The notes: generated by a model from the sequence alone, not told the origin. DNA of 64,000 bases from Lepeophtheirus salmonis (GCF_016086655.4 NC_052133.2:44632383-44696382); one strand, 5' to 3'; shown: positions 11,597 to 22,885, counted from the stretch's first letter. A program made the numbers and translations.

Positions 11597-12494
11597 CAGT
11601 GGTTCTCAAACTTAATATATTTTACATGTATATAATTAAATAATATTTTTTTGAGTGACTTTATTTTATTAAATTTTTTAATTATAACATTTAATATACT
11701 TTTCAATGTAAGGTCAAACTTTATGAAATTTGTTCTTTGGGAGTATACCTAAATTTTAGAACATTTTATTCAGTGTGAGATCCATAATCATTGGCAAAGA
11801 CTGGTGCAAGACGATTTCTGTGTAATGGCATAATATATAATTGGACAAAACATTTTAGATGACCTTTTTTTATCAAAATAATGGGTGAAGTAAGAAATTA
11901 TGAGGGTGTTTTCTCTTTATTTTGACAATAAAATTATCATTGTTATGATTATCTGATTTAGGTGGTTACAAATGGTTTTCTAGCTAATCTAAAGTTCTTG
12001 AGCAACGGAATAAGGGGTAACGTGGGGATCTTAAACGAAGATTTCCATTATTTAATTGATATTTTCGAAGTCCATATTAAGCGAACGGAATTGTTGAAAC
12101 TTGTACTTTGCTGTTGCATTCGATATTTTATTGGTTTATAAACAACACAATATTTTTTCGTATCGAATGTATCGAATTCTTTCTTTTTTTTAATTCCAAC
12201 TTAGGGAGCTGTAACACACAACTGGATTCACCAAAACACGAAACTGTATTTAAACTTTTTTTAAGTGTACGCCTAACATTTAAGCATACGTTAAACTTTT
12301 CTTGTTGCAATCTATTAATCGTGAGATATACCTAGCTTAGTAAATGTATAAAGCGAAAAAAGCTCAGAACTTTTTATTTAACCTAATAAACGTTATAAAA
12401 TATTTGATGACTTTTTTTGTAACGGTCCGTCCTTATGTTATTTTTCAACATAAATTCTATTTGGAGTCCACATATTGCAGTTTGAGAACCACTG
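11597..12494. mobile_element. non-autonomous hAT element with 8-bp TSD
   Basis: Perfect 16-bp inverted ends cagtggttctcaaact (11597-11612) and agtttgagaaccactg (12479-12494). It is flanked by the perfect 8-bp direct repeat tattattc (11589-11596 and 12495-12502). CAG..CTG ends plus an 8-bp duplication are diagnostic of hAT transposons. The 0.9-kb interior has no recognisable transposase. Open frames at 12108-12335 overlap one another on both strands and look like chance. The intact ends suggest relatively recent insertion, needing a transposase supplied from elsewhere. Confidence 0.85.
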
Positions 12495-12502
12495 TATTAT
12501 TC

Positions 12503-13296
12503 AATATCAGATGTTTTTATAAGGTCATTTATAAAAAAATGAGCTTATATAAAGTATGAGTATTGAACATGCCATTAATATAGGCATTCATGCATTCAAT
12601 CATATACAACATTTATTAGTCAATCAAAAAATGCAGTTAAGTAACAATTTAATTTTAAGTATTAACAGTAATCCATGAAAATCTTTTCTCATATTATTAG
12701 CAGGAATCCCTCAAATCCGTTTTGAATTATGATGAGATCAACATCAATAACTATTCATTATTCATAAGTATACTGTTGAATTCTAATAGAAGGTCAGATT
12801 AGTGTAGTGGTCTTTGTAGATATCCTTGCCTGAGTCCATGACATACATAATTGACACATATAATGACTTGAACCTTCATGTATATCCAAATATATAACTG
12901 TATTATTAAATAGAGTGGTTTTTTTTTATTTCAACCCGATAAATTTATTAAAATTAAATCGTTATACAATGTTATTTTCTTATTATAGACAATAAATTAA
13001 TTTTTTCTTAAAATAACAAGATATTTGCTTCTAATTATTCTAGTTTTCTTGTCCCTAATCGATTTAACAATTTTCTTAAAAATTTAGATATTTCATATAG
13101 ATTTTTAGTGCATTTCATTTTCTTTTTTATCCTGGTAAAAATATCAACCTTGTACAACCAAAAATGGCGTCTCCTACAATTATAATGCAATTTATTTCGT
13201 CAGTGAAAACACTGATGCGTTGAGCTTAAGATACACATGTTTGTTGCTATATTGTTATTTCTTAGATGAAGTGGTCACTCAGTTGTAAAATAATAT
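12503..13296. other. spacer, no gene seen
   Basis: AT-rich sequence, no supported feature. Confidence 0.5.
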
Positions 13297-13367
13297 ATTA
13301 AGCACACACTCCAAAATGAGGTGTCGACATACATAAGAGCAGGCAAACATGATTTATTAATGTATAT
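13297..13367 (+). repeat. dispersed repeat F, copy 1
   Basis: The segment tattaagcacacactccaaa, then ggtgtcgacatacat and a run ending gatttattaatgta, resembles 41758-41830. It may be the 3' tail of a retroelement, but no coding part is visible next to it. Confidence 0.4.
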
Positions 13368-13492
13368 TTCAGTCGGGGAGACGAGAAATATCTTTTTTGG
13401 GAGATGGACCTCTTGTGCCCTCCCCCGTAGTTATGACGAGTGGCATCGCTAGCCCCTTTATGGTTTCTTATTATCATATATATACCTATATA

Positions 13493-14699
13493 CAGGGTCG
13501 TTCAGGTAAATCCGAACTACCTTTAGCTACATCCTGATCAATATGGAAAGTAATTAGAGGCTTGAAATTTTATTTACACGTTCTAATAATACAAAAGAAA
13601 AAATAAATGAATGTATTTGCCATTTTCGCCAATCATTTGCTTGATACGAGGGCTAAAGGATTTACAGGCTCTGACCACGTCTGCGGGGAAGACTTTGTTC
13701 AAGTACTTGATCATGGAGGCCTTCCAGGAGTCGATGATGTTGTGTGAATTGGCAGATACCTTCCTCTCTAACTGTTCCTAAAAGAAGTAATCCATGGAAT
13801 TCATATTAGTGAAATGACACCTTCTCTTCTTTAAACAAGTTTTGGGTCTTGTGGCCCTTATGGGAGGGGGCCTTGTTATGTTGAAACATGAACTCAACAT
13901 CATTAGCCACAGTTTTCATTGAAGATATCACTTGGTTAGACAGTAGTTAACAGTACTTGTCGGTGCTCACCCTTTCCTCTGAGGGGCATGACACTGCCGT
14001 TTCTCCCAATGACCCCACAGGTCATGATGCTCGCTACAAACTTTGTTTTCAAGACGTGGGAGACGTTAGCTCTCTCTTTGTGGCCAACTATCGGTTGTTC
14101 TGACAATCCATTGTTTCTCGTCTGAATAAATTATGATTCGGTTACCATGGGACTTCAAATCGTTCAGCAAATTTCTTCCGGTCAGAGCCCGGGTGGGCTT
14201 CATTTTTCTGTATGGATATGTCTTTTGTAGAGGCGGTATGATTTCATCCTAAGGTCAGCATTTATAGGCTTGAAGACTGTTGCACAGCTTACTTCGAGGT
14301 TTCTTGGCAAGAACAGTAATCAGAGTCGCAGGAGATGACTTCAAGGAATGTTTCAGTCCGACGAGGAATATGGAAGAGCGTATTTTATCACTCTGGGACT
14401 TGTGGGCTTTTCTCTAATATACCCCATCCTCAATCCAGTGGTTGTAGATGTCGTAGGCTGTGCTCTTTGGATATCTGAGAATCTTCTTGATGTACGCTAG
14501 GCGGTATATTGCACAAGTAAATTCGATGACTGTGTTCCTCCAGGTCTATCGTAAATACTTGTTTTGAATTAAATTTAGTGAAACTAACTTAAAGCTAAGC
14601 CTTCACCTCTCCCTTTAAAATTGAAATAACTGAGTTTAATGCTTTCCTTATTGTTCAGAATATAGTTAAAGATTGTCGTGATTTAGCCAGACCACCCTG
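13493..14699 (-). mobile_element. near full-length dead Tc1/mariner-like element
   Basis: Ends cagggtcgttcaggtaaatc (13493 onward) and, on the minus strand, cagggtggtctggctaaatc (ending 14699), with TA target duplications (13491-13492 and 14700-14701). The length of 1.2 kb is close to a complete element. The minus strand encodes a broken transposase (separate entry). A shorter relative lies at 30775-31250. Confidence 0.8.
13610..14590 (-). pseudogene. Tc1/mariner-like transposase, decayed
   Basis: Read 14590 to 13610 on the minus strand with several frame changes. An N-terminal region is hard to read. KSYRLYKRHIHTEK and TGRNLLNDLKSHGN follow, then IIIYSDEKQW with the first catalytic Asp (about 14110-14130). 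EFMFQHNKAPSHKGHKTQN (about 13830-13890) is where the family normally has FQQDGAPSHK, so the second Asp is Asn. NSMDYFF carries the third acidic position. The C-terminus ends FSPRIKQMIGENGKYIHL near 13610. Multiple stops, frameshifts and the D-to-N change show that it cannot be active. Confidence 0.7.
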
Positions 14700-14701
14700 T
14701 A

Positions 14702-14950
14702 TATTTATATATGTTATGATGTCTGTACATGCTCCAACTTGTTTCAATTTCTTCGTCATAGATACATTATTTAATTACAACATAGATCATTCTTATTACC
14801 AACTGTTAACTGATACTTTCATTTAATTATGATATAGGTATTAAAATTAAATGGTTATTTTGCATTTATGTGTAATATAACTGTGGACATTTGAACTTTA
14901 GAATATGTCCCCGAATATATCAACATTTTTCCAAGTAAATGCATAAAAGG
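14702..14950. other. short spacer
   Basis: No feature seen. Confidence 0.4.
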
Positions 14951-14957
14951 GGTAAAA

Positions 14958-15048
14958 GACAACAGCATCAGGTGTTCCCAAGCGGTCTCCCATCCAAGTA
15001 CTGACCTGACTCAATGTTGATTAATTTCAATGATCGGACGAGAATTGG
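14958..15048 (-). rRNA. 5S rRNA pseudogene, 5'-truncated
   Basis: The minus strand from 15048 to 14958 matches the last three quarters of eukaryotic 5S rRNA. It reads aattctcgtccgatcattga, an altered middle, then gtcagtacttggatgggaga, ccgcttgggaacacc and a 3' end gatgctgttgtc. It is followed at once by four T residues (14957-14954), a Pol III-type terminator. The C-box core (ggatgggagacc) is intact, while the A-box region is diverged. The first 25-30 nt of 5S are missing and replaced by a foldback arm, so the product could not form the 5S terminal stem. Dispersed 5S relics are common in arthropods. Confidence 0.8.
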
Positions 15049-15095
15049 TTTTTTCAACATGATATGTTGAAAAACCCAATTCTCGACCGATCATT
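15029..15095. repeat. 32-bp inverted repeat built on the 5S fragment
   Basis: Arms 15029-15060 and 15064-15095 are complementary with only about two mismatches and are separated by three bases. Each arm includes the 5S segment aattctcg.ccgatcatt followed by a T-rich stretch ending caacat. The 5S relic therefore begins inside a hairpin containing an inverted copy of its own sequence. Confidence 0.8.
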
Positions 15096-15959
15096 ATATA
15101 TCCGTATATTTCAGTATTTTTTAAATTAAAATAGTCAAAAATGACGCATTGATTTATCCATCATCCCCGAAACATTCAACTATTGATGATCCACATCAAA
15201 GCACTGTAAATCTTTCATTTAAAATTATTCATCTCATTTTTTGGTTGCAACTTGGAATCACAACTTGTACACAACATATATAATAAACCAATTTATATAA
15301 GGAATTATATTACTCTGTTAATGTTTTTTAATGAAAGCTAGTAACACCCCTGGATACGACATTGTGTTGTTGATATATCATTGTGGTTCATTAGCACTGA
15401 TTTTGAAGTATAAATACTTTGGACCTAAGCAGACCGATACTTCTCCCAGAATGAATGTCCTTCCAATAATATTTTTCTACTTTTCGTAATGAAACTTTGA
15501 CCGACCATTAATATAATTAATTTGTGTCTACCTTTGAGTAGTAATATGGCATTTTAGCCTTCTATGACCTAAATACTCATCTGTGTATGATTGTAGATTC
15601 TATGTACATATGTTTGTATCGACAAAGACTTTTTCATAATTCCTTTTAGAATGATGAAAGAATAATAGAAAGAGGAAGTTTTATTGAATCAAATTTCTTT
15701 GATTTGTGTATAAATACAATGTGCGTAAACATTTTCTTGCAAAAGACCTTTTGCAAAACAATATTATTAGTTAATATCCATTAAGAAATTGAATAAGTAC
15801 AAGACAGGGTCGTGCTTTACAATTCGAACAAACTTTGCCCTCATTTAGTTTCCGTAAGAGTGAATCACAAACGAGTTGTTCCCCTTGCTTATACAAACGG
15901 TTATATGAGTAATCAAATAAATTTCCGTTTATTTTCTTTGTTTTTATTTTAAATCAGTT
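15096..15959. other. spacer, no gene seen
   Basis: AT-rich, no supported feature. Confidence 0.45.
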
Positions 15960-17000
15960 GTCGATATAGAGAAACACGATCACTTATACTTTGTTAATTT
16001 GGACTTTTTAAAATTCTTTGAAGGAAATAACTCCAAAGTTAAGTATGCTAGAATCAGTGGTGTCCACAGGGGTTGATGGCCTGTAGCCCCTCCCCAAATA
16101 AGAAATTTTTGTGTTTTACTAGTCAGAATTTACTAGTTTTTGTGTGAGAATGAGAAAGTTTTAGGTGAAAATGTGGGCAATTTTTTTCTTTCTTAAAAGG
16201 ACATTCGAGCAAATTATGCAAAAGAGCTACAAATTTAATGTTTGAAATTATTCTACAAAAATTTAATTTTTTGTGAATAGTTATGGATTTTTGACATTTT
16301 TTTCAAAAAAATTAATTTTTAAATTTTCTTTAAGAACAACTGTGAATTTTGAAATTTTTTGAATAGCTTTGGTTGGTTGAAATTTTTTTCCAAAAAATTT
16401 AATATTTGAAATTTAATTTTTTGTAAATAGCTATGAATTTTTAACAAAAAATTTCAAAAAATGTTAATTTTTAGATTATTTAAAAGAAAAAAAAAATGGT
16501 GCAATTACTTTGGGGTAATTGTAACCAGCTCTGGCACCGTTTATGAAAGATTTAAATTTTTCTTTATTAGTAATTAGTATTACTATGTAATAACAATGGT
16601 TTCAAATAGTAGCCTATTATTATCTTGAAATTTAGAATTTTTTGACTAAGTTTTTATTCCTTGAAAAAGTTAAACACAGACAAAAATGGAAAGCTAAGCA
16701 AGATAATGCAAACCTTTTTTTTATTTATTCAAAACTGTATATTGAAAAGATATATGTACAAATGTTAGAACCATTATTTGACAGTAAAATCAATATTACT
16801 AACTCTGGGACCATTTATGCAAGATTAGTATTTTTCTGTATGAAGTAAAACGGTTACTCCGTGGGAGAATTGAGCAGTGATGGAGGCCCATTGAGGTCAT
16901 ATTGATCATTGATATGCTATTACCATCTAAGCTTTTAAATATAACCAAATAATTCGTCACAATGCATTGTTCAGAGTCTAGATGAGGTCAAATTGTGTTC
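15960..17000 (+). repeat. dispersed repeat C, copy 1 (split)
   Basis: 15960-16056 and about 16620-17000 resemble 33425-33530 and 33830-34205 in order and orientation. Shared blocks include aaaattctttgaa, tatgctaga, aaaatggaaagc, accatttatgcaagatta and ggttactcc.tgggagaat. Copy 1 is interrupted at 16057 by a B element. Internal similarity (ctctgg.accgtttatg near 16530 and 16804) hints at a tandem substructure. The family is not identified. The 68-codon frame at 16642-16848 lies within it but is not convincing as a gene. Confidence 0.55.
16057..16500 (+). mobile_element. family B A/T-ladder element, copy B1
   Basis: Starts cagtggtgtccacaggggtt and gcctgtagcccctcccc, then continues as alternating short blocks of the type aatttttgaaatttttttcc, aaaaaatttaatatttgaaa and atagctatgaattttt. 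Other copies show ends of the form caggggcgtc(t/c)gcagg, suggesting a hAT-like MITE with an internal degenerate minisatellite. Confidence 0.55.
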
Positions 17001-17464
17001 CAGTTGTAGTGCACGACCCTGTACATATGTCGGATATAACAGGGACAGTTACAGCAGTCCCTTGTCTCGAAATTACAAAAAACAACAGCTGATTGTATAA
17101 TGTTATACAGATATTGTGTAAAAAATAGAACTTTGAGTATCATTATTTTTGTAATAACGCAATCAATTTTTCAATGTTTTTCCAATACCTGATATCATTT
17201 GAGTTATTAATTACACTAAACAACAAATTTTTTCCTAGGATTTAAATGGTGTGTTTCTGATAGTTTTTACCTCAAGAAACATGAAAATGACCTACATAAT
17301 TCATTTTTTGGGTGATTTGGCCTACGGAAGGGAGCATATCATACTGGGCCAACCGTTTTTAATTACTTATGTCTATCATGCAAATTTCGAGAGGTTAAGA
17401 GCCCTTTTCATACAATTTTCCTATAAACCATGTTGCAAAATACATAATTAGCTGTCGATTGATA
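17001..17464. other. spacer, no gene seen
   Basis: No supported feature. The 66-codon frame at 17251-17451 has no recognisable motif. Confidence 0.4.
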
Positions 17465-17640
17465 AGAAAAACATTGTCTTAGTCGCCACTATGAACAAAC
17501 AGTACGGAAAGAGGATGAGATAGTAGCGCTCCTCGGCGCGGGATTGTCCAAGAAGGCCATTTATAATGTCCCAAAAGACGATTTACAATGTCTCCATGCA
17601 TGGATGCCATTGTAAATGCCGATGCAATTTTTGTAAAACT
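17465..17640 (+). pseudogene. transposase N-terminal fragment
   Basis: The plus strand gives MNKQYGKEDEIVALLGAGLS followed by KKAIYNV and KDD, resembling the first helices of the Tc1/mariner-like helix-turn-helix seen elsewhere in the window. The frame is lost after about 45 codons. The following 37 bp (17581-17617) form a near-perfect palindrome centred on atgcat, perhaps a rearrangement scar. Confidence 0.4.
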
Positions 17641-18449
17641 TCCCAATGCCGAGTCTTAAATATTTTATTTAATAGTTAAAAAATCATAAGCATTTTATTA
17701 TAATTTTCTAAGAATTACAATTGATAAAATGAACCACTTTCCTTATTTAATGTAAATAATATTTACATTAAATTCCGATTAATCGTCCCATCACTAAAAA
17801 TATATCTATTCCATACTAATGATCCGTGATCTATAATATAATATTAATCTTATTTCTCAGCCTTCTATGTTGTGATGAAATTTAATTGTTCAAAATTTGA
17901 CGAAAATATTATTTAATCTCTATATATATTTTCTTAAAATTTATAAATCAAATTTGATGTCTTTTAGTTGTTGCAACCGTCTTGTGGGAGACAACCTTTG
18001 TTGCAGCTAACACTGCCCCCCCCTATTAAGTTCATTGTACAACTTTTTCCCCTTTTTAGAGTCGGTCAATTACTTCATTTCTAAATAAACAAACAAAATA
18101 AAAAATCTCCAAAGACGTTGTCATAAATTACATACAGAATTGAAAATTAAATTAACTTCAATCAATATATGTACATTAGGGTGGGTGAAGCAGAGGCCAC
18201 AACATTTCCAAAACATGATGAAGTATAGTGCTAAACTTTTTCATTTGGGGATGTGTATGGACCTAATAAGCACATCTGTGCAGTTTCATTGCAAGAGTAA
18301 AAAGCAAAGTTTTGAGAACAAAATTTATACTTTAGATTAAAATACATTGATTAGAAAATATTCATATCATTTTTTCGAAAAATTACTATTTATAACCAAA
18401 AAATACTTTTTTTTTTTGGTAAAAAGTAAGTGAAATGCCGGACAAATTT
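17641..18449. other. spacer, no gene seen
   Basis: AT-rich, no supported gene. Confidence 0.45.
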
Positions 18450-18833
18450 AGTGTTGTGTCGGTCTTTATTTATTCGGTCCAGTCTAGTCTTAGGAATTGT
18501 TCTATCTGTCCTCGGGACTGATCTTTAGGACTGACCGTCATTAGGACCGTTTCCACTGTCGTTCATTAGAATTTTCACTAAAAGTGTCGATGGTTTTTTA
18601 TGCCAAATAATATATATGGGATATAATATTATACTAACGTATAATTACTTACTTAATTACGTAATTTATTTAATTATACAACGGAAAAATGAAAAAAGAA
18701 GGAAAACCACACTAGATAATGTTATGAAAGATTATTTTACCTTCTTTAACGACCGGTAAGGGAGATTGGACTGGTCTGGATGGAACTGAATAGAATAGAC
18801 CGTGGTCCTAGATCCCAAATAAGTACTGACACT
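18450..18833. mobile_element. family A MITE, copy A3
   Basis: Left end agtgttgtgtcggtctttat then tcggtccagtctagtctta. The right end is the complement of agtgtcagtacttatttggg. The interior is AT-rich. The 8-bp flanks do not match, and the right end abuts another short inverted-repeat element. Confidence 0.65.
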
Positions 18834-19014
18834 TGGGACGTACGCAGGACAGGGCTACAACTGCTCCAGTCCCCCAAATCAAGGCATTTTTGTCTTAATA
18901 AAATAATAAATTCTGATTTGTAAGAAAAATGACATTTTATCAAATTTAGAGGAAGATATGTATATTTTTTAAAATATAAACCCCATCCAAAATATAACCC
19001 TGCAGACGCCCATG
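18834..19014. mobile_element. compact family B-like MITE
   Basis: About 180 bp with ends tgggacgtacgcagg and, at the right, the complement of catgggcgtctgcagg. The left inner part agggctacaactgctcc resembles the gggctgtagcccc motif of family B, but the A/T ladder is absent. It looks like a short relative of family B. Confidence 0.45.
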
Positions 19015-19210
19015 GAGTCACATTAGACAGTCTTACGTATAAAGTTCTACAAAATATGACCTGTCGGTATGTAAATAAACAACTAGAACCTTAAATTAAC
19101 GTGATACTCCTGACAATTGGAAGAATGTTGGGAAAAAGTGCAGCTTCTTAGTCATGACGTAATATTACAACAGCTGTAAGACCCGTGGGAGAAAGAAAAT
19201 ATTTACAAAT

Positions 19211-19745
19211 CAGAGGCGTCCTCAGGGTGTAGGGGGTAAAAAAAATATAACTTTTTTAATTTAATATTTAATTTTTATTTGTAAATAGCTATTGATTTTG
19301 GATATTTTTTTCCAAAAATTTAATATTTAAAATGTAATTTTTGAATTTTTTTTTCTAAAAAATTTAATATTTAAAATGTAATTTGCGAATTTTTTTTCTA
19401 AAAAATTTAAGTTTTTGTGTACATCTGTGAGTTTTTCTAATTTAAAAAATAGTTAATATTTGAAATTTAATTTTGGAGTTTTTTTTCGAAAAAATTAATT
19501 TTTCTTGTAAATAGCTATAGATTTTTGAAGTTCATCTCCAAATAATATTTAATATTTGAAATTTGTTGTATGTTAATTTTTTATAAAAAGCTGTAGATTT
19601 TTGAATTTTTTTTTCAAAAATTTAATTTTTTTCTGAATAGCTGTATATTGAAAAAAAATTATATGAATTTTTTTTCCTCTAAATAGGTATTGAGTTTTGA
19701 ATTTTTTTCAACAAAGTAAATCTCGCCAATTTCTGAAACTTTTTT
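19211..19745 (+). mobile_element. family B element, copy B2
   Basis: Starts cagaggcgtcctcagggtgt and continues as an approximately 500-bp ladder of alternating T-rich and A-rich blocks (tttaatatttgaaattt, tttgtaaatagctattgatt). The right terminus is not resolved. Confidence 0.55.
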
Positions 19746-20077
19746 ACTTTTTTGGTACTAAATTGTAATTTTAAGAAAAACAGTATTAATATTTTCAAAA
19801 TTATATATTAAAATCTAAAATATCTATTTAGAAAAAAAAAAAAAAAAATTTAGGAAGAAATAATGAATTTTAAGGGGTTCTTACACTTATTTCCTAATTT
19901 TTCATGTTCTTCATTATTTTCATTATCACTAATATTGCACAAGGTTCTATTATCAGCGTATTAGTCTTACTTTATTTGAATTCCGTAATACAAAAACTCC
20001 ATAGAAAAATAAATTACATGATAATTGATAAGTTATCTAATTTTTGGTGGCTTATATATAATTAAATGAAATTTATA

Positions 20078-20390
20078 CAGGGACGTCAGAAGAGGGTGGG
20101 CTAAAGGGGCTTAAGACCCCAAAAAATAAGGATTTTTTGTTTTTTTAATAGTATTTTTTTCGTCATAAGACAAATTATGCCACAGAGCAAAAATTTTTAT
20201 TTATTTGTAAATAGCTATGGAGTCTTGTATTTTTTTTCCAAAAAAATTTAATATTTGTAATGTAATTTTTAATTTATTTTTCCAAAAATTTGTATTTTTT
20301 GTATACAACTATGAATTTTGGATTTTTTTTTTTTCCCCAAAAAATTTAGTATTTGAATTGTAATTTTAATTTTAAAATCTGCAATTACAC
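20078..20390 (+). mobile_element. family B element, copy B3
   Basis: Starts cagggacgtcagaagagggt, followed by gggctaaaggggcttaagac, a T-rich run, cgtcataagacaaattatgc (shared with other copies) and the A/T ladder. The right end is uncertain. Confidence 0.55.
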
Positions 20391-20644
20391 ATTTTTACTT
20401 CTAAATAATAGCCAAAACTTCTTGATAGAAATAATGAAATGACCTGTATATACCTATATATATAGGTATATATACGACGGGGGATCATTAAAAAATTGTA
20501 ATCCTGTCCTTTTGGAAACGGAGCATAGGTATTTAATAAATTATTACTTCGTTTATTTGTCAAAAATAACATAATATGAAATAGCCATCAAGTGAGTGGA
20601 AGTGATCAGTAGCTGACAATAAAATAAAATATGTATTTTTGTTT

Positions 20645-20865
20645 TAGCAAGGTAACATCGGGATCAGTCCAAAAAATTAAAAAAAAATTGGTCCTAGATT
20701 AAGTAGTTTAATTCTATTTTTTCGTTTTTTAATCAATTCTATTATTACTGACAGTCCGAAGGACTGAGGGTATATTATGGACCGGCCACAAGAACTGAAA
20801 GGACCAGTCCTAAGATCTGGACTGCACCGAATAAATAAGGTCTGATATCAGACTCGCCTCACCCT
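20645..20865. mobile_element. family A MITE, copy A4 (degenerate)
   Basis: Contains the complement-side inner blocks of the family (ttaatcaattctattattac, gacagtccgaaggactg, ggaccagtcctaagatctgg and gaataaataaggtctgat). Ends are eroded and no target duplication is visible. Confidence 0.5.
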
Positions 20866-21699
20866 AATGTAGTTGTTTTTACTTCTTTTTCAAGAAGAAA
20901 AATAAGAAAATAAAACCCCTTTTCCATTTTAGTAATTGAACCAGATCAATAGGAAGAATTGTTATTTTATTGCTTTGGTTTAACTAAGTAAGTAACTAAG
21001 TAAGTTAGAGGCTAAAAAAATATATAGATAATAATAAAAAATACAAACTTTTTATGACATTTCTTATTTATTTATTTTTTCGTCAAACAAGTAATTCCTT
21101 CATTGTCTATATTATTTTCACAACAAAGAGTTTCTTTCTGTCTTTAAAATAACTTGTATTTATTTCTTTATTTTATAGTATGTAGTTGTACTTTTTTTTC
21201 TTATCCAAGAAAAAGTTGCTATGGTCATTAAAAAATGGCTGGGTCTCATCTTAGATACACAGCTGTAATGACTATAAAGGTACATTTATGGTAATAAGTG
21301 ATATATATATGATTCGATATTGATTTAACAATAAAAAATATAAATTGGGGAATCGGAACAAATAGAAAATTCAATTGAACACGCAACCTTATATATAAAA
21401 AATAATAATCAATTATGTTCCTAGTGAATAAACACAAAAATAATCTTGAACAAAAATAAAAAAAACAGAAAATAAATTCACCATTAATTTTTTACATAAT
21501 ATATTTGAAGCGTCAACATAAAAGAAGCCAGAATAATGTTTCTAAAATTTATTGTAGATTACATTTGTATTAATATTGAAGGATCATCAATTTCTCTGAA
21601 CAAATTATTCTTATGTATCCTTTGGGTGTGTCGCAAATTACCCTTGAATTAATTTAAATTGATTGTCACAATACAATAATAAGAAATGGTTTTATTGAA
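20866..21699. other. spacer, no gene seen
   Basis: AT-rich sequence. A Tyr/Phe-rich short frame near 21246-21437 is compositional. Confidence 0.45.
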
Positions 21700-22550
21700 G
21701 GTTTTATACGGTTCAGGTTCTGCGGTTCTATGGGTCACGATTCTTTCATTTCCACGGTTTGGGTCACAGTTCAGCTTTATCGGTCTTGGTTCCGGTCTCG
21801 TTTCTTTTTATACAGGCTCAGTTTGGTAACAGGCACTTAAAACAAGGGGCGTCGCTAGAAAATTAGGGCCCAGGAAATGATATTTGATACAAATTGGGTC
21901 GAAGCTACCTTGTACGCAGAGTAGTGACCCAAGTTCCAGAAGGGCTCCTAAAAACTAAAGTTGGTTGCTTAAGACAATGGTTTTCAAAGTGGGGAGGCTA
22001 TGGAAGGAGAATTGAGGATTGCTTTTAGGCTATACATACATACTATACCTGTTTCGTACAAAGTGAGCCTCATCTAAAAAATGCACTAGTGTAAGTGGGC
22101 CTTGGCATATTAAAGTTTTGGAAACCCTGGCTTAAAAAAATATTAAAATTATCATATTATAGAAATCCGACAAGTTCAGTATCGGACCTGGATCCATAAT
22201 CTACCCCACCCCATTCCTTTTTTATTTCAACCGTCTGGTCCCTAAAACCACTTTTCCAGATCCATAAGAAGCCCTTAGCTATTTGGAGCTCAGATACAAC
22301 TGTATCACCCTGGCGGCGTAAACAATCATTAGAAAACGCTGCAATTACACAAAAATTGACTTATTGATTAAAGCTAATCATTTTTTTGATCATATATATA
22401 GTATTTTATTTATATATTCTATTTAAGAACAAAAACACAAGAATCGAGACCGATAAGCAATATACTTAGGTCTCGGTTTGACTTTGTCCGTTCCAGTTTT
22501 AGCGGTTCAAGAACCGGAACCGTTTGAACTACTAGACCAATATGGGACAA
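21700..22550. repeat. long foldback element, ggttc-rich arms
   Basis: The left arm (about 21700-21835) contains tacggttcaggttctgcggt, atcggtcttggttccggtct and cgtttctt. The right arm (about 22440-22550) contains the inverse (gaatcgagaccgataagc and gttcaagaaccggaaccg). The arms are imperfect but clearly complementary, so this is probably a MITE-like or foldback element. A 155-bp hAT-like element is nested inside. Confidence 0.5.
21975..22129. mobile_element. 155-bp hAT-like MITE, nested
   Basis: Ends caatggttttcaaagt and the complement of cagggtttccaaaacttt. The flanking octamers gcttaaga (21967-21974) and gcttaaaa (22130-22137) differ at one position, consistent with an old 8-bp hAT target duplication. 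Confidence 0.65.
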
Positions 22551-22680
22551 CCTTGGTTATATTTTATTTTAAAGGAGTCATTGTTTGTTTGTTTAGCTCC
22601 TAGATACACCCCAACCCTCCAGAAATAAATCCGGTATCTGCTTGTAGAGGTTCATCAATGAGTTTCTTTTTGGGATTCTT

Positions 22681-22782
22681 GCCAATGTCCTTGTTTATTT
22701 CCTTTTCCCCCTTGTCACAGGTGATTGAGGCTGATATCCTGGAAAACATTTCTCAAATTGTCAGGGACACCATGTTGATTTT
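22681..22782. repeat. dispersed repeat D, copy 2
   Basis: See 3563-3671. It shares gccaat, the pyrimidine block ttccttttcccccttgtcac followed by aggtgattg, and the end caccatgttgatttt. The short frame at 22658-22885 spans it, but the equivalent frame is not kept in copy 1, so coding is doubtful. Confidence 0.5.
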
Positions 22783-22885
22783 CCGTTTTTTTTTTAACAT
22801 ACCCATTATTTCTAGAATTCTCATAGTTAATTATAGAGTTGAAATTGTCTATACAAGTTGCTCTTTTGACTTGCAATATTGTTAG

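Noticed and set aside
12108..12335. Overlapping frames on both strands inside the hAT element
   Set aside because: No resemblance to hAT transposase or any known family; mutual overlap suggests chance.
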